Shown one piece after another: positions 35,318-44,078 of a DNA stretch of 64,000 nucleotides (within the stretch, counting starts at the first letter, position 1; the number at the start of each line of letters is the position of its first letter). A model generated the notes under the pieces. That model was not told where the DNA came from. It made no database searches and saw only the letters and a list, made by a program, of their open reading frames with translations. The translations under genes and the position numbers were made by a program. Source of the DNA: an uncultured Gammaproteobacteria bacterium (GTDB lineage: Bacteria > Pseudomonadota > Gammaproteobacteria > DRJJ01); NCBI GenBank assembly GCA_947258795.1, contig CAMYJU010000007.1:45228-109227 (forward strand). The letters run 5' to 3'.

Positions 35318-35728
35318 ATGAAAACAACATCCATATCCACATCAAACTGTCAGGATGAAAAGCCTCTGTCTTTTGAAGTGCCTGTAAGAAATGAAGCCGG
35401 GCATTGCTCGGAGCCCGAATGTTCCTGCGGTAACGCTGCAATCCCAATGGGTAGCGGGTATTTGCATATTAGTCAGAAAGTGGTGAACTTCAGGAATGAT
35501 TGTCCAACACCCAGAGACCTGCTGTTTAAGCTCAACAAGAAGCAGGCAACCTTGGGGTGTTTTGAGACATTTGCGCTGGACCATGGTGCAGTCTACCCGC
35601 GTCTGCTCTGCAAACAGGCCGCGATCCAGCATCAACTTAGTCTGGAAATCGCGGCGCTAGATGCGAAAAATTGGTGGAACAACGGCGTGGTGCCGTTACG
35701 GTCGACGCCGACGTCGTTTAGTCGGTGA
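35318..35728 (+). CDS. Cys-rich hypothetical protein under a palindromic operator
   Basis: The 136-residue product has an N-terminal cysteine cluster (AGHCSEPECSCGNA, about residues 28-42) and three further cysteines (NDCPTP, LGCFET, LLCKQAA). The C-terminal region includes ALDAKNWWNNGVVPLR. There is no signal peptide. The cluster could bind a metal or an Fe-S centre. It starts at an ATG behind GAGGAAA and directly follows the strong operator pair at 35234-35276, so it is probably the regulated gene of a metal- or sulfur-responsive repressor encoded elsewhere. I do not recognise the family. Confidence 0.72.
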   Translation: MKTTSISTSNCQDEKPLSFEVPVRNEAGHCSEPECSCGNAAIPMGSGYLHISQKVVNFRNDCPTPRDLLFKLNKKQATLGCFETFALDHGAVYPRLLCKQAAIQHQLSLEIAALDAKNWWNNGVVPLRSTPTSFSR

Positions 35729-35992
35729 CAACCCGGGTGGAGTCGTTCACTGGCGCTGATCCCGACTATCGACCGGCTTGAATTATGCGTGGCTTTTACG
35801 ACCAGTCCTCTGGTTTAGGGCTGGTTTTGCTGCACGCATATATGGTTTCCGTTAGCCATAATTACCAGTATTGAAGAGCCGGCGGCGATAGAGAATATTT
35901 GCGCACGCGCAGTAAACGCTCCTGAAAGTGGTTTTTTAATGGAAGAAAGCTACTTTGTAGATAGTAATGATTTATTCAATCGGGAGACTGTT

Positions 35993-36559
35993 ATGAGAAA
36001 GATTACCCTGTCGATCATTGGCCTGAGCCTCGCTGCCTGCCAGTCTGTGTCAACCGATGAGCTCGACCAGCGCACAGCCGAGAGCCGTGCCGTCACCATG
36101 GAATTCATGACGACGCTGAAAAGCGAACTGCAGACAGCCATGAAGGCCGGCGGAGCGGTAAATGCCATCCAAGTCTGCAACAAGCGCGCAGTGGAGATCG
36201 CTGCCGGATTCTCTGAGCAGAAGGGCTGGACGGTCGCACGTACCAGTCTCAAATACCGTAATCCGAACAATGCACCGGACGCGTGGGAGCGTAAAGTCCT
36301 GGAGCAATTTGAGCAGCGCAAGACTAGCGGCGAAGATGCGAAACAGATGGTTTATGCCGAGGTGGTGGAGGAGGGTGGCACGAAAATGTTTCGTTTCATG
36401 AAAGCCATCCCCACCGGCCCGGCCTGCCTCGTATGTCATGGCGAAAAAATCGATCCCATCGTGGAGATGCGTATCCAGAAACTCTATCCCGAGGATCGTG
36501 CTCGCGGCTTCAAAACAGGTGATATTCGCGGAGCCTTCACCATTTCACAGCCGATGTGA
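35993..36559 (+). CDS. DUF3365-type haem-binding lipoprotein
   Basis: From the ATG at 35993 the product has 188 residues and a lipoprotein signal (LSLAAC). One c-type haem motif, CLVCH, is in GPACLVCHGEKIDP, following the family pattern of a helical sensor-like fold (NAIQVCNKRAVEIAAGFS and RTSLKYRNPNNAPDAWE). DUF3365/Tll0287-like proteins are single-haem periplasmic domains, either redox sensors or electron carriers. It lies alone between the Cys-rich protein and the rhodanese gene on the same strand. A start at 35939 would add 18 residues ahead of the signal and is less likely. Confidence 0.85.
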   Translation: MRKITLSIIGLSLAACQSVSTDELDQRTAESRAVTMEFMTTLKSELQTAMKAGGAVNAIQVCNKRAVEIAAGFSEQKGWTVARTSLKYRNPNNAPDAWERKVLEQFEQRKTSGEDAKQMVYAEVVEEGGTKMFRFMKAIPTGPACLVCHGEKIDPIVEMRIQKLYPEDRARGFKTGDIRGAFTISQPM

Positions 36560-37123
36560 TTCCTGGCCCTTTTTTTTGCTGGACCCGGTCAGCGTGAAGG
36601 AGTTGGTCGTAATGGCGATAAGGGTTTTCATCGGTCAGGGAGGGCTCATGGATGGCCCACCGACCGCCACATCAAGCCTCATCTTTTCACCTCCTCCAAG
36701 GTCACACCATTTCGTATTGCGTGCAGTTTGAATGTCAGCAGATCTGTAAAAAACTATTGGCTCATTGGTTGATAACGACCGCTGCTGCATTTGCATCGTG
36801 GTCAGTGTTACAGAAAAATCAGAAGCGCTGTGCAGCCCTTCATGTCAGCTTGTCATGAAAGAATACCGCTAATTCTATCACCATAAACCACTATTGAATG
36901 CAAGGGACAAGTGGAGTAAAACCTAGAGTATGCCCATGCGATATACGCTGGTAACACTAATGAGGGGCTAGTACTGCCGGCAGGCATATGTGAGATAGAT
37001 AGACGAACGATTGATACAGCCGCCTTGCGGACTGCCAGGACTTAAAGTTCAAGAATGTGTGAGTTGTGCGAAAGTCTCGCAGGCCGTGTACATAACTAAA
37101 TTGTTAGCTTGGAGGATATAAAA
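36560..37123 (+). other. Intergenic stretch, nothing recognised
   Basis: I see no supportable gene, repeat or RNA here. Short open frames lack ribosome sites and family features. A ribosome binding site (GGAGG near 37111) belongs to the rhodanese gene. Confidence 0.5.
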
Positions 37124-38137
37124 ATGATCAAGCCAATACCATACGTCACGATAGGAGTCTTGCTCGCATTGCTCGCCTGGGGCGGTTCTGCGACAGCGGC
37201 ACAGTGGGCAAATCCCTCACTGCTGGTTAGTGCCGATGAACTCAAGACAGGAATGAAAAAAAGCAACTGGGTGGCAGTTGACTGCCGAGACCTGAAGGAT
37301 TATGTCGCAGGTCACATCCCGGGCGCGATCAGTTTAGGTAAGCGTTGCAAGAAGGTATTTCGAGATGCCTCCTCGCGAATTTTCAAGGACGTATCTAAAT
37401 ACGAAAAATTGCTTGGCAAGGTGGGTATAGGTAACGACACCCACGTCGTTTTCTACTATGACGGGTTAAAGACAATGAACGACGCCACCGTCGGCTTCTG
37501 GGTCATGGAGTACCTCGGTCATGATAAGGCCCATGTACTCAATGGCGGTATTGATGCCTGGCGCAAGGCCGGAAACCGGCTCGACAACAAGCCGGTCAAG
37601 TTAAAACAGGCCAGCTACAAGGCCAATGTCGTCGCATCCCGTTATGCCAGCACGGATGAGATACTCAAGATTGCTAACGGTGAATTGCCAAACACGCAGC
37701 TGCTCGACTCAAGAACAAAAAAAGAACATCAGGGTAAGGACATCCGTGCACTACGAGGTGGCCATATCGCGAACACCGCGCTTAACGTCTCGCACAAAGA
37801 TACACTGCGCAAGAAGAAAAACCCCAAGACCGGCAAGATGGAGACCGTCGCCTATCTTGATGCAGATATTGCCGAGAAGGCATTTGCATCACTGGACAAG
37901 AACAAGCGTGTAGTGGGTCACTGCCAGACAGGTACCCGTTCGACTATGACCTACCTGCAGTTGCGTGCTCTTGGCTTTAAGAACCCGGCCAACTGGGATG
38001 ATTCATGGCGTGTATACGGATCGACGCTGGCTTATCCGGTTGAGGACGAGCAGTGGTTCAACTTTGGCGGTGTGAACAAAAAAATCAAGAAGCTGGAAAA
38101 AAAGATTAAGAAACTTGAAACGGCCGGTAAGAAGTAG
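37124..38137 (+). CDS. Exported tandem rhodanese (thiosulfate sulfurtransferase)
   Basis: From the ATG at 37124 behind GGAGG the protein has 337 residues with a signal peptide (cleavage near ATAA-QW). The first rhodanese domain (VDCRDLKDYVAGHIPGAISL) is the inactive half. The second has the catalytic loop HCQTGTRSTM with the persulfide-forming cysteine. A long lysine-rich tail (KKIKKLEKKIKKLE) follows, predicted as a coiled coil. The enzyme would transfer sulfane sulfur, for example from thiosulfate to a thiol or cyanide, in the periplasm. It stands upstream of the YedE-TusA sulfur genes and is co-directional with them. Confidence 0.9.
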   Translation: MIKPIPYVTIGVLLALLAWGGSATAAQWANPSLLVSADELKTGMKKSNWVAVDCRDLKDYVAGHIPGAISLGKRCKKVFRDASSRIFKDVSKYEKLLGKVGIGNDTHVVFYYDGLKTMNDATVGFWVMEYLGHDKAHVLNGGIDAWRKAGNRLDNKPVKLKQASYKANVVASRYASTDEILKIANGELPNTQLLDSRTKKEHQGKDIRALRGGHIANTALNVSHKDTLRKKKNPKTGKMETVAYLDADIAEKAFASLDKNKRVVGHCQTGTRSTMTYLQLRALGFKNPANWDDSWRVYGSTLAYPVEDEQWFNFGGVNKKIKKLEKKIKKLETAGKK

Positions 38138-38320
38138 TGGGTGTGCCCGTGTGTTCGGTACACGGGCGCCGGCTTTGGGATCAGGCGGGATAAACGCGTC
38201 CCGCCTGGCGAGCTCTGATCAGGTTGGTCTCCCGATCAGGAATAGATTGTGAGCATAATTTTTTCTGCAACAGGCAATGGACAACCAGGTCCATTTGGAT
38301 CTGGTTGAGGGCAAGAAATC

Positions 38321-40093
38321 ATGCGGTCACTGATACAGGAAAATACGCTGGCCTGGTGGCGTCCTTCTTTGGGTGCATTCACTAATGTGCTGAGAAACAG
38401 TGCTGGCTGGCTTGGTTTGAAGCACCAGGAAAACATCCTGTGGATGGTGCTGATTTCGCTGATCACGATGGCAAGCTTACTCGCGCTGTATAATCTACGT
38501 GCACTTGATGATAATGGCCTGAGCAGCTGGTGGTGGGTCTTTGACGGTGTCATGCCGTTTACATTTCTTTTAATGCTGGTGGTCGCTATTACGCTGGCAT
38601 ATGGAATTTCGAGGTTACCTTTTCATGGCCGGGCTGCCGTGCCCTTGCTGTTCGTGGCATCGTTCCTGATTGTGGCGAGCCTGTGGCAGCAACCGGAAGT
38701 TATCGTTGATGCGGCCAGGTATTTTATTCAGGCCAAGTATCTCGAACTCAATGGGATCGGATATTTTCTTGCAGAGTGGGGCAACGCTGTTCCGGCATGG
38801 ACAGACCTGCCACTGGCACCGCTTATCTACGGGGCGATCTTCCAGGTCTTTGGTGAAAACCGGGTTGCTATACAGATTTTTACCAGTCTGCTGTTCTCCG
38901 GCACAGTGGTGCTAACCTGCCTGATCGGCAACACATTATGGTCCAGGGAGCTTGGTTTGACTGCTGGACTGATGCTGCTTGGTATGCCCTACCTCCTTGC
39001 CCAGGTGCCGTTAATGATGGTTGACGTGGCGGCGATGTTCTTTCTGACGCTGGCCGTGTTTGCGACCATCATGGCCATTACTCACGGCGGCATGTTGTAT
39101 TTTATTCTGGCGGCTGTCGCAATCACCCTGGCAATGCTGACCAAGTATTCGAACTGGCTGATGCTAAGCGTTGTACCGGTTATTATGTTGTCCCATACAC
39201 ATCTGGGTTGGAAGCTTGTTTTTTCACGCACAGCAGCTGTTGCAGTGGGTGTGCTTGTACTAATGGGTGTTTTTCTGTTCGCGAAATTCGACGTTGTGGC
39301 CGCACAGTTCAATTTGCTGATCAGTTTTCAGGCCCCTGCTCTCGGACGCTGGGGTGAATCCCTGTTGTCCATATTCTTTTTCCAGATACACCCGTTTGTG
39401 TCTATCGCGGCGATTATTTCTACCTATCTTGCAGTAAAAAGAAAAGACGCAAGATATGCAATCATCAGCTGGATGTTGCTTATCGTGATGTTGTTTGAAT
39501 TGCGGCGGATTCGATATTTTTTGGTATTGTTGCCGATGCTGGCGCTAATGGCCGCTTACGGGTTGGAAACCATAAAGCACGCCGGGTACAGGAAATTCAT
39601 TGCGGCCAGTACTGCGGTCACTGCCATCTTGATAACGATTGTGGGCTATCTGCCCTTCTTTCAGGGCATGAGTGTAAACAACATCAAGCAGGCAGGTGAG
39701 TACCTCGATTCAATTCGCGCGGGCACGACGGAAATTCATGTATTACCACAAACAAGGTCTTTAGTGAACCCTGTTGTGGCAGTGCCACTACTGGATTTAT
39801 TCACTGACCAGCAACTCGTTTACCACCCAGATGTGAGTACTGTGCCTGCTGTGAAAATGATATCCAAACTTCCATGGCGCTGGACCTGGGAGTTGGACAG
39901 TACAGCTTATCTGGAGCGTACCAATAGCGCCTACGCGGCGCAGACTGTTGTGGTAATTCAAAGTGAGACCGATCAAACAGTTCCTGACTATCTGATAAAG
40001 CGTATTGACGGATATCACCTGCAAAAAGAATTCGTTGATTCAAGTCAGGTATTCAGATTTAGAACTATCGTCAGGATTTATCAGCGGGCATAG
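38321..40093 (+). CDS. GT39/PMT-type membrane glycosyltransferase
   Basis: The 590-residue protein has about eleven membrane helices and matches the GT39/ArnT-like fold that transfers sugars from polyprenyl-phosphate donors on the outer face of the inner membrane. Early loop motifs DAARYFIQAKYLELNG and LAPLIYGAIFQVFGEN correspond to the first periplasmic loop, where the catalytic acidic residue sits. The C-terminal soluble part is about 150 residues. It ends 53 bp before yedE and overlaps nothing, so it probably starts the cluster that also holds a second glycosyltransferase (46892). Confidence 0.82.
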   Translation: MRSLIQENTLAWWRPSLGAFTNVLRNSAGWLGLKHQENILWMVLISLITMASLLALYNLRALDDNGLSSWWWVFDGVMPFTFLLMLVVAITLAYGISRLPFHGRAAVPLLFVASFLIVASLWQQPEVIVDAARYFIQAKYLELNGIGYFLAEWGNAVPAWTDLPLAPLIYGAIFQVFGENRVAIQIFTSLLFSGTVVLTCLIGNTLWSRELGLTAGLMLLGMPYLLAQVPLMMVDVAAMFFLTLAVFATIMAITHGGMLYFILAAVAITLAMLTKYSNWLMLSVVPVIMLSHTHLGWKLVFSRTAAVAVGVLVLMGVFLFAKFDVVAAQFNLLISFQAPALGRWGESLLSIFFFQIHPFVSIAAIISTYLAVKRKDARYAIISWMLLIVMLFELRRIRYFLVLLPMLALMAAYGLETIKHAGYRKFIAASTAVTAILITIVGYLPFFQGMSVNNIKQAGEYLDSIRAGTTEIHVLPQTRSLVNPVVAVPLLDLFTDQQLVYHPDVSTVPAVKMISKLPWRWTWELDSTAYLERTNSAYAAQTVVVIQSETDQTVPDYLIKRIDGYHLQKEFVDSSQVFRFRTIVRIYQRA

Positions 40094-40145
40094 TTCCCTG
40101 GTTAATCCAAAAGGTAATAAACGTGACGGCAATAAGGAGAGGATC

Positions 40146-41636
40146 ATGCAACAACAAGTCGCAGATGTAGCAATTGACGGCGCTGGCTTGGGCGTGATGA
40201 CGCCCGAAGAAGCAGCTAAAAGAAAGAAAAGGATATGGGCTTTGGGTCTGCTTGGGTTTTTCGCGATTATCAGCGTCGGCAGCTTTGCCTTCAATGAATA
40301 CTACATCTATCTCTCGGTGTACCTGTGGTTCGGAATGATCTACGGGATGTGCCTGCAGTATGGGAGATTCTGCTTTTCGTCAGCATTCAGAGATTTGTTT
40401 GCGATCAAGGTCCCGCGCATGCTGGTCGGGATCGTCATTGCAACCTTGCTGTTTGGAGTGGTTTCTGCACCGATTACGGCGATTGGGCTGAGTACCTTCC
40501 ATGCGGCACCGGTCAGTAGCCATGCGATCATCGCCGGTGTGTTCTTCGGCATCGGCATGGTCATTGCCGGCGGTTGTGCGTCGAGCTCATTGTACAAGAC
40601 CGGCGAGGGCAATATGAACGCGCTCATCGTGATTCTGTCCATCAGCGTTACGCAGGCGCTGTTTGCTGATGTCGGAGGATGGGCCAACAACTTCGTGCCG
40701 GAAGCCTGGCACATGTCGGCGGCCGAGCGGGGACTGCCTGCATCGATCAATGTAACGGACGGCTGGGTGGACCAGTATCTCGCCGGCTATGTCTGGAACC
40801 AGCCGGCGCTTACCTATGCGGGCGTGCTGGGCATGTCCAACACGTCGGCTGCAGGAGCATTTGTGGGTAACTTGCTGGTGGGTATTGTCTTACCCGCAAG
40901 CGTGCTGCTGGCCGTGGTTTACGTCATTTACTGGCGCAAGGGATATCGCAGGAAGAGCCAGAAGGCAGGTAAAGATGTTTCCGGCTTGAAGGGTGAATTA
41001 GTCGGCTATTGGTCGATGATAATCGCGAACAAACGGACCGCCATTGCCGGGCTGATACTGGGTATTGCCGCTGCACTGCACATGCTGGTAATTCAGGGTT
41101 TGCGGGTAAAGTTCGGCTTCAAGAATGCCGGGACCTTGCTCGATCGTATTGGTTGGGACTACGGCCTGTCCGTTCAAGGTACAGTGTTTGACCCTGGCTA
41201 CTGGTATGTGACCACCCAGGAGGCACAATGGGTCGGCTGGACGCTGCAGAAAATGGGTATGAATATGCAGGACAACATATATTTTGGATTCGTGAATGGC
41301 ATTCCGAACCCGGCGATCAATCCTGCCGACTGGATGTCGTTTGCGTTAATCGGTGGTGCGGCGATCATCGCGCTCTACCATAACGAGTTCAAATTCAAAA
41401 AACCCACCTGGGAAACGGCCATGTGGTCCGTCATTGGCGGGGCTTTGATGGGCATCGGCGCCCGACTTGGGCTTGGCTGTAACGTGGGCGCCTTTTTTGT
41501 ACGGGTTGCCAACGGTGATTGTTCGGGATGGTTGTTCGGCCTGGGTATGGCCGGTGGAGCCTATATGGGTGTCAAGTTCTTCAACTGGTGGACCGAGAGA
41601 AAGCTCGCCAAAGAGGCAGCATCGTGTGGTCTGTAA
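40146..41636 (+). CDS. YeeE/YedE-family thiosulfate (sulfur) transporter
   Basis: From the ATG at 40146 behind AAGGAGAGG the protein has 496 residues and about ten helices. It is a double-length YeeE/YedE protein with the conserved cysteines in MVIAGGCASSSLYKTGEGN and RLGLGCNVGAFFVRVANGD, and a further MCLQYGRFCFSSAFRD. In the characterised TsuA, such cysteines pass thiosulfate across the membrane. The tusA-like gene follows after 30 bp, the usual pairing of importer and sulfur carrier. A start at 40005 lies inside the preceding gene and is rejected. Confidence 0.92.
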   Translation: MQQQVADVAIDGAGLGVMTPEEAAKRKKRIWALGLLGFFAIISVGSFAFNEYYIYLSVYLWFGMIYGMCLQYGRFCFSSAFRDLFAIKVPRMLVGIVIATLLFGVVSAPITAIGLSTFHAAPVSSHAIIAGVFFGIGMVIAGGCASSSLYKTGEGNMNALIVILSISVTQALFADVGGWANNFVPEAWHMSAAERGLPASINVTDGWVDQYLAGYVWNQPALTYAGVLGMSNTSAAGAFVGNLLVGIVLPASVLLAVVYVIYWRKGYRRKSQKAGKDVSGLKGELVGYWSMIIANKRTAIAGLILGIAAALHMLVIQGLRVKFGFKNAGTLLDRIGWDYGLSVQGTVFDPGYWYVTTQEAQWVGWTLQKMGMNMQDNIYFGFVNGIPNPAINPADWMSFALIGGAAIIALYHNEFKFKKPTWETAMWSVIGGALMGIGARLGLGCNVGAFFVRVANGDCSGWLFGLGMAGGAYMGVKFFNWWTERKLAKEAASCGL

Positions 41637-41666
41637 CGTTACTAACGCAACCTGGAGATATCAATT

Positions 41667-41918
41667 ATGGGCATGACATTTGAAAAAATTGAAGAGGGAC
41701 GTTTTCGCCTGAACGTAAACGGCTATGTATGTCCGCATCCGCAGATTTACACAAAAAAATCGCTCGAGAAACTGGGCTCAGGCGATATCCTGGAGCTGAT
41801 TTTCGACAATCCGTCATCCGGTGAATCTATCGAGGCGATGATAGAAAATGATGGTGATGAGGTGCTGGAAAAGAAAACGGAGAGCGGTCAGTTTGAATGG
41901 CACATACAGAAGGCATAG
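41667..41918 (+). CDS. tusA: TusA-like sulfur carrier protein
   Basis: This 83-residue protein has the defining CPxP motif (YVCPHPQIYTKKSLEKLGSG) with the sulfur-carrying Cys22. The helix-sheet order of TusA follows it. It would take a persulfide from the YedE-imported sulfur or from a rhodanese and hand it to an acceptor such as the DsrE-like proteins at 45615-46400. It starts behind GGAGA, 30 bp after yedE. Confidence 0.93.
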   Translation: MGMTFEKIEEGRFRLNVNGYVCPHPQIYTKKSLEKLGSGDILELIFDNPSSGESIEAMIENDGDEVLEKKTESGQFEWHIQKA

Positions 41919-41992
41919 TCCTATGAGGTGGTTCCCGGTCGTGCTACCGGTGAACTGTTTTTGCAGCATGATGTAATAAGAAAGAGGTCGTC

Positions 41993-42184
41993 ATGAAAAG
42001 TGATTTGTGGGTTGTGTTTGCGGTTACCGCGGCGTTTCTGGGCTTCCAAATGGGTTATGCCCTGCCACCGATGCAAGAGGTCGGCCTATCGGCCTTTGGT
42101 CACGGTGACACGGCGGTCGAGGAAACCGTCGAGTCCGATGCGGCGATGGAACAGTATGAGGAGTTGAACAAACTCATGGAATAG
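41993..42184 (+). CDS. Small single-helix membrane protein
   Basis: The 63-residue protein has one N-terminal hydrophobic helix (LWVVFAVTAAFLGFQMGYAL) and an acidic tail (DTAVEETVESDAAMEQYEEL). It starts behind AAAGAGG. It resembles the next small protein in layout: helix, GY, then a short acidic periplasmic tail. It may be an accessory subunit or a small membrane adaptor of the YedE-TusA system. I know of no named family. Confidence 0.65.
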   Translation: MKSDLWVVFAVTAAFLGFQMGYALPPMQEVGLSAFGHGDTAVEETVESDAAMEQYEELNKLME

Positions 42185-42216
42185 ATAAACGGCAGGCTGG
42201 CATTGCTCCGGGTATT

Positions 42217-42480
42217 GTGCCCGGTGCGCATGGCGAGTCTGACGTGATAACCAAGCGGGAGGCCAGGAAATTGACCAATACCTATCTTCGAACAGCGATA
42301 ACAGCCGGTGCGTTTATTGTGGCTTTTCTAATGGGCTACAGTATGTCGGCGCACACAGGAACTGAACCAGGGTATTTTGATGCGGTGGATACCGCTTCTT
42401 ACGGTTCGGCGGAAGTAGCCAGCAAGATCGAAGGCATGTCCGATGAAGACGCGGACTATTACAAGTCCCTGAGCGAATAG
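42217..42480 (+). CDS. Small single-helix membrane protein, second of a pair
   Basis: The frame gives 87 residues from a GTG at 42217. A second GTG at 42244 behind GGCGAG would give 78 and is as likely. One helix (TAITAGAFIVAFLMGYSM) is preceded by basic residues and followed by an acidic tail ending DEDADYYKSLSE. The FLMGY segment and acidic tail echo FQMGY in the preceding protein, so the two may be distant duplicates. No function is known. Confidence 0.6.
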   Translation: MPGAHGESDVITKREARKLTNTYLRTAITAGAFIVAFLMGYSMSAHTGTEPGYFDAVDTASYGSAEVASKIEGMSDEDADYYKSLSE

Positions 42481-42647
42481 TACGAGGTGACAGCTGTCAA
42501 ATGCTTGAAAAGAGACACGCATACCATACGGATTGGCAGGCTAGATGGTGACGATGCTATGTTAGGAATTCAGCATAAAAATTCTTCGGGAAATCCTGTT
42601 GCGCCAGTAATGCGAGGGTCTGGATGTAGCAGACGAGGTCTACCGCT

Positions 42648-44078
42648 ATGGACGCTCTAAACAAGCAGTTCAAGGACGTTGTGATCCTTGGGGGTGGCCC
42701 GTCGGGCCTGTCGGCAGGCTATGAGCTATCGGAATCGGGCGGTAATGTGCTCGTCATCGAACGCCAGGCACACGTTGGCGGTCTTGCCAGGACCATCGAG
42801 CACCACGGATTCAGATTCGACCTGGGTGGTCACCGCTTTATCACCGACAATAAACAGCTGGATGCACTGGTCAGGGAAATTCTAGGCAGTGACCTGCTGG
42901 TGGTCGAGCGCTCGAGCAAGATCCTGCTCGACGGAAAATTCTATGATTATCCCCTGGCTGCTCGCAATGCACTGTCGCGACTTGGTCTGGGTACGTCGAT
43001 CAGGCTGGTCGCGGACTATCTGTGGGAACAAATACGCAAGCACTTCATAAAGACCCCGATCATCTCGCTCGAAGACTGGGTCGTGCGACACTTTGGGCGC
43101 TCTCTGTTTAATCTGTTTTTCAAAGAATATAGTGAGAAGGTCTGGGGCGTGCCATGCGACAGGATCGCCAGGGAGTGGGTCGCCAAGAGAATTAAGGGCC
43201 TGTCTCTGGGTGTGGCCATCAGGGGGGCATTCACACGCGCCGATTCGCGCAGCCAGCGAACACTGGCGAACCAGTTTTTGTATCCGCGGCTGGGTATTGG
43301 ACAGCTCTGTGACAACCTTCATGAGAAGATAAACAGAAGCGGTCAGGTGATGACCGATGCGAGTGTGATTGGCGTCAACCATGAGAACAACCGTGTCGAG
43401 AGTGTCACGGTAAAGGATGACAATGGTGTTCTTGAGTACGCTGGCTGCGAATTTATCTCCAGTATTCCTTTGCCGACTCTGGTCCAGCTGCTCAATCCAC
43501 GCCCACCCGCAGAGATCTTGCAAGCGGCAGCATGCCTTCGATTCAGAGACCTCGTTGTAGTTACGGTGATGCTCGATCGGGAGCGCGTGACCGATCAGAC
43601 CTGGATATATATTCCCGACCGGGCGGTGCCATTCGGTCGAATCCACGAACCGAAAAACTGGAGCACCCGTATGGCGCCAGAGGGCAAGACTCACCTGGTG
43701 GTCGAGTATTACTGCTTCAGGGGGGACGATATCTGGTCGGCGACAGACACGATGCTCGCGCAGCGTACGGTCAGTGAGCTAAGCCGGATGGGATTTATCG
43801 AGCCCGCAGAAGTGCTCGAGTGTACAACGCTGAGGATTCCGAAGGCCTATCCACTGTTCGAGGTGGATTACATCCGGAAGCAGAAATGTATCGTTGAGTA
43901 TCTCGACCGGTTTTCCAACCTGGAGCTGGTTGGTAGGGGAGGCCAATTCGAGTACTACAACACCGATCATGCCATGGAGTCCGGCATCGCGGCAGCGCAA
44001 ACCATACTGTCTCGGCTTCCCGGCCAGGGCGCGGTGGAATGCCCCGATGCAGGCGCTATAGGCAGGGTTTGGCCATGA
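42648..44078 (+). CDS. FAD-dependent oxidoreductase, UDP-galactopyranose-mutase/desaturase-like
   Basis: This 476-residue flavoprotein opens with a dinucleotide-binding motif (VVILGGGPSGLSAGYEL), the second FAD contact ERQAHVGGLARTIEHHG and the RFDLGGHRFI stretch that recalls UDP-galactopyranose mutase and protoporphyrinogen oxidase-like enzymes. A C-terminal FAD-binding motif (LELVGRGGQFEYYNTDHAM) completes the fold. Homologues of this type act on sugar nucleotides, carotenoids or lipids. It overlaps the B12-radical SAM gene by four bases, so the two are translationally coupled and probably act in one pathway. Confidence 0.85.
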   Translation: MDALNKQFKDVVILGGGPSGLSAGYELSESGGNVLVIERQAHVGGLARTIEHHGFRFDLGGHRFITDNKQLDALVREILGSDLLVVERSSKILLDGKFYDYPLAARNALSRLGLGTSIRLVADYLWEQIRKHFIKTPIISLEDWVVRHFGRSLFNLFFKEYSEKVWGVPCDRIAREWVAKRIKGLSLGVAIRGAFTRADSRSQRTLANQFLYPRLGIGQLCDNLHEKINRSGQVMTDASVIGVNHENNRVESVTVKDDNGVLEYAGCEFISSIPLPTLVQLLNPRPPAEILQAAACLRFRDLVVVTVMLDRERVTDQTWIYIPDRAVPFGRIHEPKNWSTRMAPEGKTHLVVEYYCFRGDDIWSATDTMLAQRTVSELSRMGFIEPAEVLECTTLRIPKAYPLFEVDYIRKQKCIVEYLDRFSNLELVGRGGQFEYYNTDHAMESGIAAAQTILSRLPGQGAVECPDAGAIGRVWP

